Source of the DNA: Cloeon dipterum
Taxonomy: Eukaryota > Arthropoda > Insecta > Ephemeroptera > Baetidae
DNA length: 64,000 nt
Assembly (NCBI RefSeq): GCF_949628265.1
Contig: NC_088786.1
Location: 39,949,681 to 40,013,680, forward strand
Direction of reading: 5' to 3'
In this document: positions 1-10,790 of the stretch, in pieces
Position numbering within the stretch: the first letter of the stretch is position 1
Layout of the letters: each line of letters opens with the position of its first letter
Notes under the pieces: model-generated
Databases searched by the model: none
Seen by the model: only the letters and a program-made list of their open reading frames with translations
What the model was told of the DNA's origin: nothing
Program-made: the position numbers and the translations under genes

Positions 1-919
1 CTTCTGCTGTCCACATTTGATTTTCTTCTCCGAATGCTTCAGTCGAACATGTGTTTTCAAGTTGCAATTCTGCACTGCCGAGTAATGGCAAAATTGGCAC
101 TGGAATTTCTTTCGTTCCTGATGCTCCTGTTGCTCGTGCTCGATTCTCTTTTGAACTGAGGCGAAATATTTCTTGCAATCGCGAGAAGCGGTGCACTTTT
201 TCAACTTTCCATTGTGCTTGTAACTGGAGTGCATGGAAATATGGAGATAAAATTTGTTGCATTCGCAGCATTTGCCACTACAGTCTTGTTTTTTTATGTC
301 ATTTAATCCAGATTTAGAAGAAACAGAAGATTTTCTCTGTAATTCCATTTCTTGGATGTCGTCCTTTCCACGACCATTGTTTTCCTTCAGATTCGAGACT
401 TGGTTTTCTCCTGATGACTGTTCCAGAGTCGGATCTTGCTCACTGTTCGTTGTTTCAGCGCATTGATTTTGGAGTTCCTCCTCGAATCCCAGGAATTGGT
501 TGAGTTCAGGAAAAAGTTCATTTCGATCAAGCTCTTCCAGCAACAGCAAACCATCATCGATTTCTGCCTCAGTGCTAATATAAAAAAAGATATTAATAAA
601 TAAATTTCACAATAAAAAATATATCACCTCTCTTTTTCTGGGTGAATAGGAGCAAGCTCACTGCTTGCAACATCAATTTCCTCCCATGGATTTTCGTGTC
701 CTGGCTGGAATTCCAGGAATTGCATTAATTCCTGCAAGAAATCCTCATTTTTAGCTGTCCCTTCTTGTCTTAATCCTTCCGTTCCTGGCTCAGGGCTACA
801 ATGAAAAGAAAAAATAACCAAATTTCAAATTTAAATATTGAAATAGGAAATTTTTACCTTTTTATTTCCATTGGAACAGGAAATAAGGCCTCGCTGGACA
901 TTTCTCCGTTGAGAGACAT
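1..919 (-). CDS. C2H2 zinc-finger protein, copy A (3' end outside window)
   Basis: Exons on the minus strand are 919-858, 795-628 and 574-1, running off the window. Exon 1 encodes a short N-terminus (MSLNGEMSSEALFPVP), exon 2 an acidic segment ending in PEKER, and exon 3 a second acidic segment followed by zinc fingers. All junctions are GT-AG and all phases are 2, as in the other copies. Visible fingers begin CCECNKFY..H....H, then KCTASRDC..H....H, then FQCQFCHYS..H....H. I see no stop or frameshift in the visible part. The family is probably nuclear and nucleic-acid binding; the target is unknown. The last one or two fingers lie beyond base 1, so intactness cannot be judged. Confidence 0.75.
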
Positions 920-1553
920 CTCAACAGAACGATTTCTATCCCCTAACAAGCTCAATGAACAATAAAGACGGGAGAAATCGTGCTATTCAAGAAATGAAAT
1001 GTAAAATATTCACGGTATTTTCATTTCAATTTGTAAAAAAATTTGTTAAAAAAAGACACACTCATTTTTAATTGTTTGGGACATTTCTAAAGATAAAATT
1101 CTCGATAAATATTTCAAAATAGAAGCATTCATGCGCGGACATAGATGAAATGACTTAGCTTAACGAAAATGGATATTTGACAATGATGATGAATAATTTC
1201 TAAATTTGCCAGGATAAAAATTCAACGAGGAATAATTTGAAATTGGAAAAAAACAAGATATATATGTAACCAGAAAAATTAAATGTGTTCACCGCAGAAA
1301 TTAACTAACTCACACCAATTCACAATTAAAAATTCGTGTTAAAATAATTTGCGTTCCAATGTAAAAAACAATTGCTAAAATTTTCTGTCGAAAAAGCTGA
1401 TTTAAAATGAGACTCTCAATTAGTTGAAGCGAGCTATAAATTAATTTAAAAGGTAAATCAAAATATAAAGTTTTTTTTACACACAAATGGATTCACCCGT
1501 AAACGTGAAACAGAAAGGAATAAAAATTGGAGTTATATAGAAAATTTGATTAC

Positions 1554-1800
1554 TCGTCGCTTGATGGGTAGGTTTTTCTTCCCCTTCGACAATCGTGATG
1601 TGGACGCGTCCAGCTGATCCTCTTTCTTTGACGACAATAAGCAGCATTCGAGGTGGTAAACGATATCTCTATTTTTTTCTCTAGAATTTTTGGTGATATA
1701 TTTGTCAATAGAAATTTTTCACTCTTTGAAAATACCAAAATCAAATGAAAGGATGGAATTTATGATATGGCCAGGGGGGAATTTCGTGAGAAATAGGCCG
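1554..1800 (-). promoter_or_regulatory. Conserved 5' block of zinc-finger copy A (candidate 5' UTR exon plus promoter)
   Basis: Minus-strand block with conserved GAATGCTGCT, AAGAAAGAGGATCAG and GAAGGGG..GAAAAA segments, ending in GCGACGA|GTAATC, which reads as a splice donor. Equivalent blocks lie upstream of copies B, D, E, H, F and G. The coding exon 1 of each copy is preceded by AG|AATT.TTTCTGCTGAA before the ATG, a matching acceptor. I infer a non-coding first exon spliced to the ATG exon. The short reading frames inside the block differ between copies, so it is not coding. From 920 to 1553 only AT-rich sequence is seen, with the copy's conserved AATAAAGACGGGAGAAATCG just upstream of exon 1. 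Confidence 0.5.
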
Positions 1801-2430
1801 GGAAGGTTTTCCTTTGTTATATAAAAATCGTTTTCTTTTTTTGGTTGCACTCAAAATAAGAAAGTACGATTTTATGGAATTTATATTCCTCTTAGAAAAA
1901 TCTTAAAATATATGCAAGCGAATTTTCAAAAGCTTTAATACTCTGAATCATTAAAGCACTTTTCAGAGTGAAGGTTTCATATCGTTGAAATTATGCAGTC
2001 ATCTGTATTTAGAGTAAATTATACATTTCTCAAAAATTTCAAAAATATAATACAGAAAAAAAATCAAAATGTAAAAGTGCAGGGTTAAAAAAATATTTAA
2101 AAATATACTTTTGAGCATCGCCTTCTTTTTTCTTAAAATAGTCAAGATGATATCATTTATATTTTATGAGGTTGCGTTAACTCTACACAGATTTTTAATT
2201 TTTTGCATTAATTGCCAACTCCAAACCAGCAGAATTGCAAAAATTGCATATCAATCAACTCGTCTCAACCTCCCTAAACCAGCTAAAGGGTTTGGAGGAA
2301 AGCCTTTCGACCCATTTGAATAAAATTAGAAACCCCAATTTCAAAAATAATTTTTAATTAACATTAACAGGACCCTATTTTTCTTAGAATGAAGTTGTAT
2401 TTATGGACTTTTGGATCCATTTGTTTAGCT
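1801..2430. repeat. AT-rich intergenic DNA with a fragment of a dispersed inverted-repeat element
   Basis: Mostly AT-rich with no supported gene. Around 2210-2320 a stretch reading CTCCAAACCAGCAGAATTGCAAAAATTGC followed by CTCGTCTCAACC matches one arm of the foldback element seen more completely at 10200-10620. The short open frame at 2111-2323 overlaps this repeat and is not credible as a gene. Confidence 0.4.
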
Positions 2431-2439
2431 GCCAGGCCG

Positions 2440-2900
2440 TTGTTTTGAACACGGTGGCACTAACGAAAGAGCAATTTCTTTTGCGTAGTTGTAAACTAGA
2501 GATGCGACTGATTAAACAAAAGCTTCATGTGCGAATTTGAAATGCAAAGCTAGAGTGAAGACGTTTACTCGCCATCTGGATAGAAGAAAAAAAAATGAAA
2601 TGCAAGCGGTGAAGTGTCCAGATGACCAGAACACACGTGAAAAAGATTTTTTCTCATATTTTACATGCGGTGTAGATAAAATCAAATTAATTTTGTTCAT
2701 GTTATTAGGCTTCTTTACGAGCTTGTATTTTATTAATTGATTTGTTTTACAGAGGCTAACAACCTTCGTCAAATTTAAAATTTATTTTCTACCTAGAAAC
2801 TCTTTAGGGTATCAATTGTCTTTAACGCACGTATATCATTTGAAAATTTATTGCGAAATATATTTTTACGCTATAGTCAGAAATATAGAGAATATTTATA
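2440..2900 (-). repeat. 3' flanking unit of zinc-finger copy B
   Basis: Shares blocks with the regions downstream of the other zinc-finger copies: GGCACTAACGAAAGAGCAATTTC, TAAACTAGAGATGCG, GTTATTAGGCTTCTTTACG, and ACAGAGGCTAACAACC..CGTC. It marks the 3' side of the duplicated segment. Open frames here (2512-2772, 2537-2740) are in repeat sequence and are not taken as genes. Confidence 0.55.
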
Positions 2901-2981
2901 TATATGGGTCGAGGCATTTGATCTAAAATCTACAAATAGCATAAATAGATAACACTCAGAAAATGGTCTATTTCAAGTCTC

Positions 2982-4053
2982 TCACTTTGAAACTATTCCA
3001 GGACATCTTCCATACCGATTGTGATCATACAAACCATAATGGCTCATTTCCCTGCCACACGTGGGACATTTTACCATTTTGTGATACTTCTTGACATGGT
3101 TTTTCAAATCTGCTTCTGAAGCAAACATCTTGTCACACTTCTTCTGATGTACACATCTGATTTTCTTCTCCGAATGCTTCCGAAGAACATGTCTTTTCAA
3201 GTTAGCCTTCTGCTCTGTCGAGTAATGGCAAAATTGGCACTGGAATTCCTTTCGTTCCTGATGCTCCTCTTGCTCATGCTCGATTCTCCTTTGAACTGAG
3301 GCGAAATATTTCTTGCAACCAGAAGTGATGCACTTTTCCAACTTTCCATTGTGCTTGCGCCTGGAGTGATCGCGAATTCGGAGATACACCTTGTTGCATT
3401 CGCAGCATTTGCCTCTTTGGTCACGTTTTTTTATGTCATTTGATCCAGTTTTGGAAGGAGCAGAAGTTTTTCTCCCTTCTTCCATCTCTTTGATATCCTC
3501 CTTTCCACGATCAATGTTTTCCTTCATATTCAGGTCTTTGTTTTCTCCTGACGGTTGTCCTGAAGTGGAATCTTGCTCATTGTTCAGTATTTCCGCGCTA
3601 AGAACTTGGAATACTTCCTCGAGATTCAGGAATTGATTAATTTCCTGGAAGAGATCTTTTTGTTCAACCATATCTCCCAGCATCAGCAATCCATCACTTT
3701 CGGCCTCATGACTGTTATCCAATTACAAAATTAGAAATTCTTTTATAAATTGAAAAAAGAATTAAAATCAGCACCTTTCTTTTTCTTGTGGAATTTGAAC
3801 GAGTTCACTGCTTTTCGTATCAGTTTCCGCGCATGGAAGGTCGAGAACTTGCTCAGATTCCAGGAATTGCATCAACACCTGCAAGAGATCTTCATTTTGA
3901 TCTCCCTCTTCTGGCCGAAATTCATCTCTTCCGGCATGAGGGCTACAATAAAAAATATTAACTTACATAATTTTATAAATTAATTTTGTACCTGTTTTCT
4001 TCTAGAGGAACTGGAAAGAAGGCTTCGCCTGACTTTTCTTTTTCGTGAGACAT
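2982..4053 (-). CDS. C2H2 zinc-finger protein, copy B (intact, 319 aa)
   Basis: Exons are 4053-3992, 3942-3775 and 3711-2982 (62, 168 and 730 nt; 960 nt total). The start MSHEKEKSGEAFFPVP is preceded by the conserved acceptor-like AAG|AATCC.TTTCTGCT. The protein has two short acidic repeats (GDQNEDLLQVLMQFLE in exon 2; EQKDLFQEINQFLNLEE in exon 3), a Lys/Ser-rich linker, then five zinc fingers. Four are C2H2 (CCEC..H-x4-H; C-x4-C..H-x4-H; CQFC..H-x4-H; C-x5-C..H-x4-H) and the last is C2HC (CPTCGREM..H..C). No lesions are seen. It has the same length and exon structure as copy D. It is probably a nuclear nucleic-acid-binding protein; the target is unknown. Confidence 0.85.
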
Positions 4054-4626
4054 TTGGAGCAGAAAGGATTCTTATTCCAAACTAACACAAACTCGAACAA
4101 TCAAAAGGGAAGAAAGTGTCCAATTGGAGAAGAGGAATGCGAGAGATTCACGATATTTTCTTTTCTGTACGTAGAAAACCTGGTAAATGAAATAAAGAAA
4201 TATTCATTATTTATCAAAGGAAATATTTTCCAGAGATATTTAAAAGTTCATTCTAGGGGTATTAGATGAAAAAATTTATCTTATTTATTCAAATAAATTT
4301 TTAAATTTAACACTTTCCGTGTAAAAAGATCGATAAGTAATCAGAGCTCAACAGAATGAAGAATTATAATAACAGCAAGTAACAGCAGTATTTTATAGCC
4401 TAACTGTATTCAATAATTCGTCCTATATTAATTTGCGTTGAAAAATAATAAAAAATTCCTAAGACTTTCCAGGGAACAAGAGCTGATTTAAAAGTAAACT
4501 CACTCAATTGGCTACGGATTACATTAATTTTGAACTATCTAAAATGTGACCATTGAAATTTGATAGCACAAAAGCTACGAGAAATAAAGGATTGGAAATT
4601 GGAGAAATTATCGAAAAATTGAATAC

Positions 4627-4860
4627 TTGTCGCTCTACGATGTTTTTCTGCCCCTTCAGCGGTCGTGATGCGCACGTCCACCTGATCCTCTCTCTTCGAC
4701 GAAAATGAGCAGCACATTCGAGTAGTACAAAATTTCTAAATATTTTTCTTTGGAATTTTTGTTGATGTCTAAAGAATTTTTTACCCTTTGAAAATACCTC
4801 ACAAAAATATTGAAGGATGGAATTTATAATATAGCCTAGGGGGAATTTTGTTAGAAATTC
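4627..4860 (-). promoter_or_regulatory. Conserved 5' block of zinc-finger copy B
   Basis: Homologous to the block at 1554-1800. It contains GAAGAGAGAGGATCAGGTGG and ends GCGACAA|GTATTC (candidate donor). Next to it lies the conserved GGATGGAATTTATAATAT stretch. It is probably a 5' UTR exon and promoter. Sequence from 4861 to 5287 is AT-rich without a recognisable feature. Confidence 0.5.
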
Positions 4861-5287
4861 GTTTTTTTTTCAAAAATTTAATTGCTTTGCGTTTAATTTG
4901 TACACACACTATAGCAACTTATTATTTAATTTATTATTTAAATAATCGATTCCACGAGCTGAGAGAAAATTTGATTTTGCGGTATTGAGTTTAGAAGAAT
5001 TTTTGTTAGATTTTCATAATAAAGATGCGACTTTTGTATCATCGTTATATTATATTTTTTAGTTTCCATTACTATACTCTTTTGGAGTAAAAAACAATTT
5101 AATTGAAATATTGAGAGAAGTTTTTTTTAAACTGCTTAAATATTTGACCTGAATTAACATCAAGAATTTTATCGTTTATAATTACGTCCACTCAAATGTG
5201 GATGGAGAATTTAACAATATTTACAAATTTAGTTAATTATGAGACAAAGTTAAAATTGGAAATGATAGTATACATTAAATAATAATA

Positions 5288-5401
5288 TAAAAAGGAAACA
5301 ACAAGCATTTAAAAAAAACATTAGAGTCGTACAACGTTAAAGACAAAAGCAAAGTATTCATCAGTTTGTTCTATCGCTCCAAGTATTCATAATTTATTAA
5401 A
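5288..5401 (+). promoter_or_regulatory. Promoter shared by the REXO1-like copies
   Basis: Contains AACAACAAGCATTT near its start and CATCAGTTTGTTCTATCGCT about 40 nt before the ATG. The same pair occurs upstream of the 18594, 22577 and 33379 copies and, altered, of the 28110 chimera. TCAGTT resembles the arthropod initiator, so transcription may start there. Confidence 0.5.
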
Positions 5402-6898
5402 ATGGCTCCAACTAACGAAATCGACTCGCTGCAACAAGGTAAGAATCTCTTTGTAGTTTGATTAAATGGACGCTTTAAATACAATCTAATTTTTCATTAA
5501 AATAAAGTATTTAATTTGTTTCAGGATCGATTTACTGCATGCTCAAACCTCTCATCAAGAGCAAAAAAAGCAACTTGACGAATATTACACCGGATTTCAG
5601 CAAAACGCCAACACGGCGGAGAACCGCAAGTGCAAACGCTGCAAAATCAGATATATAGTGGAAAAGGACTCGAACGGCGTCCCGAAGCCCCTCGACGCAA
5701 ACAATTTGTGTACTTTCCACTCTTGCAGAGTTATATTCAACAAATTCCCTGATGATTATTATTACGCCTGCTGCAGTTCTAATTCCAATTCGCACACGTT
5801 TTTTGGCCGGAAAATTAAACCTTGCACAACGCACAAATACCACATTTCTGAAAATCCCGACTTTTTTAAAACTGTCCAGTGCAAGCAGCAGTGGGTCGAA
5901 CAAAGCAGTGTACGCGCTGGAATGCGAATTGTGCGCAACTGTAAACGGTTACGAGTGTTGCCGAGTTATTCTTGTGGACGAGGAAGATAAAGTCGTCTAC
6001 GAGTCGCTGGTCAAGCCGGAGGACTTAATCATCGATTACAAAACAGATTTTAGCGGAATCACTAAAGAAATTATGGAGAATGGACCTTGCAAGTCGTTGA
6101 AAGAGGTCCAAAAGGACTTGCTAGAATTCATTAAAGAAGACACCATTTTGATGGGCTATGGCATCAACGATGAGCTGACGTCTCTGAAGGTATAAATAAT
6201 TTATTATTCTGATTAAAGAGCGTCTTTGACGAAGTTTTTGAGCACACCAATCGATTCCTGAGGGTCAATTTTAGGTTAAGTGGATATTTTAAAAGAACAA
6301 AAAGTGAACTTTTTTCCCGCCCAAACAATATGAATGTGAGAAGTGCGCATGCGTGAAAACTGGTTTGAGCACATGCAGAGAGACCACCTGTATGGATGAC
6401 GTCTTTGTCACATCCAGCCAACTCTGGCGCATGCGCAATTCTCGAATTCATATTGTTTTTTGGCGGGAAAAAAGGTCACACGTCGCGCTGCACACGTTTT
6501 GGTCGAAAAACTTTTTACCCTTAACCTTAATTCGACCGTCGAAAATCGATTGGTGCGCTCAGAAACTTCGTCAAAGACAATCGGCTAATTTATTTTTGAC
6601 CCTGCAATCTTTGCGGAAGTTTATTTTACAGCTCCATCAGTCCATCACGACAAGCTAATCAACACCGTTACTATTGAAACGCGTCGACGACATCCTTTCA
6701 AAAGAAATTCTGTGCGGGAGGTGGCAGAAAATCTCGTTCTGGAGAAAATGCACGACGGTACGAATTAAATGAAAAGACATCTGTGAAATTGTTATTAAAT
6801 TTATTCAATTTTTGTTCAAAGAAATTAGGCGTGAAAAGGAGAACGACGCCTCAAGTACGTGCCTGAGTTGGCGCAACTTCATAGCAATTTTTAGTTAA
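5402..6898 (+). pseudogene. REXO1-like exonuclease copy R1, frameshifted
   Basis: The exon pattern is that of the intact relatives: 5402-5438, 5525-6189, 6632-6757 and 6822-6898. Against those copies, exon 2 has two extra A in an A-run near 5568, which leads to an in-frame TAG at 5656-5658. It also has an 8-nt deletion near 5873 that restores frame, and exon 3 carries an 8-nt insertion near its start. The catalytic DxE motif reads ALECELC instead of ALDCEMC, and the fourth exon has REKENDAS where the active paralogue has HDSAEDA. Intron 2 holds a foldback MITE. Both coding continuity and active site are lost, so I call it a pseudogene. Confidence 0.8.
6222..6579. mobile_element. Foldback MITE, family 1 (intron 2 of R1)
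   Basis: Long terminal inverted arms: GTCTTTGACGAAGTTTTTGA at the left matches CAGAAACTTCGTCAAAGAC at the right, and GCACACCAATCGATTCCTGA matches AATCGATTGGTGCGCTC. An inner pair includes CCCGCCCAAACAATATGAAT and ATTCATATTG..GGCGGGAAA. No coding capacity. Related copies lie in 18935-19291, 22897-23256, 37077-38668 (interrupted), 41011-41366 and 61193-61440. Confidence 0.85.
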
Positions 6899-6929
6899 TA
6901 TATTTTTGAAAATATGATTTATTCAATAC

Positions 6930-7130
6930 CATCCTCTAGTAGCTAAAATATTTTAAAACCCTAGGAAAAAAGCTTCCGATTACATTTCGCTGCGAAAACT
7001 TTGGCGAGGGCGTTTAAAGGAGTGGAAGTCTTACACTTCTTTAACCCCTCATATTTTTAGGGTAAGTTTAAGATGTGGGAAATAATTCTTAATGAACAGG
7101 AATGAACCCTTTGACCCTAATAGATTGCCA
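6930..7130. repeat. Partial copy of dispersed inverted-repeat element (family 2)
   Basis: GCTAAAATATTTTAAAACCC, then GGCGTTTAAAGGAGTGGAAG and TTTTTAGGGTAAGTTTAAGATG match the left half of the element at 10200-10620. Only one arm is present. Confidence 0.5.
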
Positions 7131-7309
7131 CCATTAAATTCACCCTGGATATTTATTGTTGTTATTTTTACTGATGTGATAATTCTAAACGGTGCAGCGT
7201 TGCTCATAAATTTTACAATTTATTTATTTATTTACTAATTGAAACTGAAAACTCTACATATAGGTACCAATATAATTACAAATAAAGTTATTACGGAATT
7301 TTGTACTGG

Positions 7310-7480
7310 CCATTTGTCGATCTGCAAAGCCATGATTTGAACAGTGGCACTAACGAAAAAGCAATTTCTTTGGCACTGTTGTGAACTAGAGATGCGATCA
7401 TAATTAAAAAATGAAAATGAACGAAAACGTTAGCGGCGGCGATCAGATGATCAGAACGAAAATGAGAAATTTTCGACAGA
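7310..7480 (-). repeat. 3' flanking unit of zinc-finger copy C
   Basis: GGCACTAACGAAAAAGCAATTTC and GTGAACTAGAGATGCGATC match the 3' flanks of copies B and G. The frame at 7291-7503 lies in this repeat and is not a credible gene. Confidence 0.5.
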
Positions 7481-7527
7481 CATTTAAGAAAGGTGGCATT
7501 CATGAAGATATAGAAGAAATAACTTAC

Positions 7528-7660
7528 CTAAAATGAATTTGTATTTCCAATATTTGCCGAGATTTGCATAAAAGCCCTTCGTGAACAAAGCCACCTTTTT
7601 TAGGCTATACCCTTCCTTAGGAAAGAATCCTTGATGTCCTTTTCCTCCCCTTCCAGACAT
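7528..7660 (-). CDS. Possible first exon of an unidentified small protein
   Basis: A minus-strand frame starts MSGRGGKGHQGFFPKEGYS and runs 44 codons, basic and aromatic-rich (KGFYANLGKYWKYKF). It then meets TTTTAG|GTAAGT, a strong splice donor. I found no convincing downstream exon before the next repeat. The first residues recall histone H4 by chance but the rest does not. I do not recognise it. A further in-frame ATG lies nine codons upstream. Confidence 0.2.
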
Positions 7661-8052
7661 TTTGAAGTTGTTTACATTTTTGGCCATTCAAACAATTGAT
7701 TTTTTAATTAATAGTCCTCTCAGATTATTGTTCCTCCATGAGCGGAATAATCAGTAATAATCTTAATTATTTTGAAAGATGGATGTCTTTTATTTCAATT
7801 GTATATACAGAGTTATCGGTGTACAATAAAAGAGTAGTGTACTAACTAAATCAAGTATAGATGTGTTTCCCTTCAAGTCAATTACTCTGCTGCTGATCCA
7901 GGACACCATCCATACCGGTTGTGCTCGTTCATTGCATAAAATGGCTCAACTTTCTACCGCATGTGGGACGTACATTATTATTTTGCCTTTTCTAATCTGC
8001 CTCTGAAGAAAAATTCTTGCCACACTTCTTTTTCTTTCCGCATTTTGATATT

Positions 8053-9354
8053 CTATTTCGAATGCTTCGCTCGAACATGAACATTCAAGAGACTCTTCTG
8101 ATCTGCCGAGTAATGGCAAAATTGGCAGCAGAATTTCTTTCGTTCCTGATGCTTCTGTTGCTCGTGCATGATTCTCTTTTGAACTGAGGCGAAATATTCT
8201 TTGCAATCACGAGAGGCTGTGCACTTTTTCAACTTTCCACTGTGCAAATGCCTGGAGTGATTGAAAATATGGGCAAACTCTTCGTTGCACTCGCAGCATT
8301 TACCTCTTAATCTTAGTGTTTTAATGTCTTTTGATCCAGCATTCTTAAAAGTGGCGGAAGATTTTCTCTGTAAATCAACCTCTTGAATTTTCTTCTTTCT
8401 TCGATCCATGATTTCCTCTCTGTTATCACCTGATGAAGGTCCTGGAGTGGGATCCGAATGCTTGAGTTGAACATGACCTTTCAAGCAATACTTGTTCCCT
8501 GTCGAAAAATGGCAATGTTGGCACTGGAATTCCTTTCTAATCAAATGCTCTTGTTGCTCGTGCTCGATTCTCTTTTCAACTGAGGCAAAATAATCTTTGC
8601 AAACACGATCAGAGGCGGTGCACTTTTTCAACTTTCCATTGTGCTTGTTCTTAGAGTGAGAGGAAATTTGGAGATACACCTTGTTGCATTCGCAGCATTT
8701 GCCACTAAAGTCTTGTTTTCTTATGTCATTTGATCCCGATTTAGAAGGTGCAGAGGATTTTCTTTGTAAGTCCGTCTCTTGGATTTCCTTCTTTCCCCGA
8801 CGTGCGTTGTTTTCCTTCGATAAGTTCAAGTCTTTGTTGTCACCTGATGAAGGTCCCGGAGTGGGATCTTCCTCGTTGTTCAGTTTGTTCGCGCATTGAA
8901 TTTCGTATACTTCCCCGAGATCCAGGTACCCATGCTTAATTTCCTGGAAAACTTCATTTTGTTTTTTCTCTTCTAGAATCAGCAATCCATTATCGATTTC
9001 GTTCTCAGAGCTGAGACATCCAATTAAAAAATTAGCAATACGTTTTCAAAGTTAAAAGAAATTTAGTACCTCTCTTTTTCTAGTGAATCTGAAAGAAGGT
9101 CATGGCTTGTCATATCAAATTCTGCGATTGGAATTTCGGGTCCTTGCTTGAATTCCAGGAATTCGATAATATCCTGAAAGAGAACCTCATTTTGATCCCC
9201 TCCTTCTTGCCTAAACCCATCCGTTCCTGGTTCAAGGCTACAATATCAAAAAGAAAATATCGAATTTCAAATTTTAATATTCAAATAGCAATCTTTTTTA
9301 CCTGTTTACATCTAGAAAAAAGGCTTTGCTGGACGTGTCTTTTTCGTGAGACAT
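8053..9354 (-). CDS. C2H2 zinc-finger protein, copy C (internal duplication, C-terminus truncated)
   Basis: Exons are 9354-9302 (53 nt, nine fewer than usual, in frame), 9237-9070 and 9010-8053. The protein begins MSHEKDTSSKAFF. Exon 3 has the usual linker and three fingers, then repeats the unit: a second PTPGPSSGDN linker and three more fingers. It ends early at AKHSK with TAG at 8053-8055. Beyond the stop, relics of the fourth and fifth fingers continue to about 7882 (GKNFSSEAD-like, then RYGWCPG), so the family's C-terminal fingers have been lost. The remaining frame has six fingers and could still be expressed. No 5' block like that of the other copies is seen upstream; a MITE lies at 9712. 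Confidence 0.7.
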
Positions 9355-9711
9355 CTCAGCAGAAACGATTCTCCAAACTAACACTGCTGACTCAACCAAT
9401 CAAGAGGGAAGAAAACGTTCAATTGTAAAAAAGGAATGCGAAAGATGCACAGGATTTTCTTTTCAATTTGTTGAAAAATCTGGCAAAAAAATGAATAAAC
9501 ACACATTATTCTCATAAACCTGTCCTAGGAAATATTTCCGAGAGGTATTTAAAAAATGCATTCATGCGGACATAGATGAAATTATAACTTTTACTTCACC
9601 TTAAATTGCCATTAATCTGTTAATTTCGATATTTCCCCCCATGCGTGAAAATTTTAATAAAAACGATTGTTGGCCTACATGCACGCAAAAAACCGCATTT
9701 ATTTAAAGACA

Positions 9712-9908
9712 CCAAGCAGTACGAACCTGTGTATTTCGCTCTGAATAGTCGATCCTGGCGTTTGCGCTTAATCTAGGTAGGGGAGTGGTTGTAGAGGCGT
9801 CACAAATTGTCTGTGCGACGGCTGACGGGCCGGCCATCTAGCCTAGATTTGACGCAGGCGCCGGACTCAACCAATCAGAGCGAAGCCAACAGGTTCGTAC
9901 TGCTTTGG
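9712..9908. mobile_element. Short foldback element
   Basis: CCAAGCAGTACGAACCTG at the left pairs with CAGGTTCGTACTGCTTTGG at the right, and TTCGCTCTGA pairs with TCAGAGCGAA. An inner palindromic part includes AATCTAGG..CCTAGATT. About 200 bp, non-coding. It sits where the conserved 5' block of copy C would be expected. Confidence 0.75.
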
Positions 9909-10199
9909 CGCCAAAAACACATTGGATCTAATCTACATACGTCATGCAGAAGTTCCGGTCTAATGATTTTATGTATTGTACTATTCTTCATACATAAAAA
10001 ATCTATAAGGAGAAATATATAATTTTTTGCTTGGTTTGACTGTTCTTTTATTTGTTTTTGAAATTAAAATTACGTGTTTTGACCAATGCTATCAACACAT
10101 ATTTGAAAATATTCGATCACATTATTTAGTTTGTTTTCCCAGAAATTGATTTATCGCTTCGTCAGTTGGTTGAATTAATTCTTGACCTCATCTGACCAA

Positions 10200-10625
10200 G
10201 CTATTGGGTTTTGGGGGGTGCCTACCCCCACCCACTAATTGCTAAAATATTTTAAAACCCGCGGAAAAATGCTTTCGAGTACATTTTGCTGCAATATATT
10301 TTGGGAGGGGGTTGAAAGGGGTGGTAGATGAGCACCACTTGAACCCTTCAGATATTTAGGGTAGGTTGAGATGTGACTAATGGTGGTTAGATTTTGCAAT
10401 TCTGATATTTAGAACCCAAGATTTGGAGCTGGCAAAATACGAAAAAAGCCGGAAAATTCGTGATTTTTGCGTTTTTGCGAATATTGCAAACTCCAAATCT
10501 TGGGTTTTAACCATCAGAATTGCAAAAACTACCCATCGTTGGACTCGTCTTAACCTTCCCTGACCAGCTAAATGGTTTAGGGGTGCTAAATCTACCCTCT
10601 TTCATCCCCACATTGCCTCAATTTC
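10200..10625. repeat. Inverted-repeat element, family 2 (most complete copy)
   Basis: The left arm has GGGGTTGAAAGGGGTGG..TAGGGTAGGTTGAGATG..AATTCTGATATTTAGAACCC and AAGATTTGGAG. The right arm has CTCCAAATCTTGGGTTTTAA, CATCAGAATTGC, GACTCGTCTTAACC and ACCAGCTAAATGGTTTAGGG. The arms pair around AAATACGAAAAA. Other copies lie at 15363-15630, 27395-27850 and 32440-32720, with fragments at 2210-2320 and 6930-7130. Confidence 0.65.
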
Positions 10626-10790
10626 AATGGCAAAATTTTTAGCATGGCCTAAAACAATTTCAAATTATCTAAAATATCTCAATTACAAACCCAATCTTTC
10701 GATCAAACTAAAAAATCAAATATTTTGAAAATTGATAGTAATAGATAATAAGAGTAGCAAAGTTTAAAAAACGCAATATTTTATAATGTA

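Noticed and set aside
4535-4717. Short protein frame MCCSFSSKRED in the 5' block of zinc-finger copy B
   Set aside because: The frame is not kept in the homologous blocks of the other copies, so the block is treated as untranslated.
7484-7687. MSGRGGKG start suggesting a histone H4
   Set aside because: Only the first residues resemble H4; the remainder has none of its conserved sequence. Kept only as a doubtful exon.
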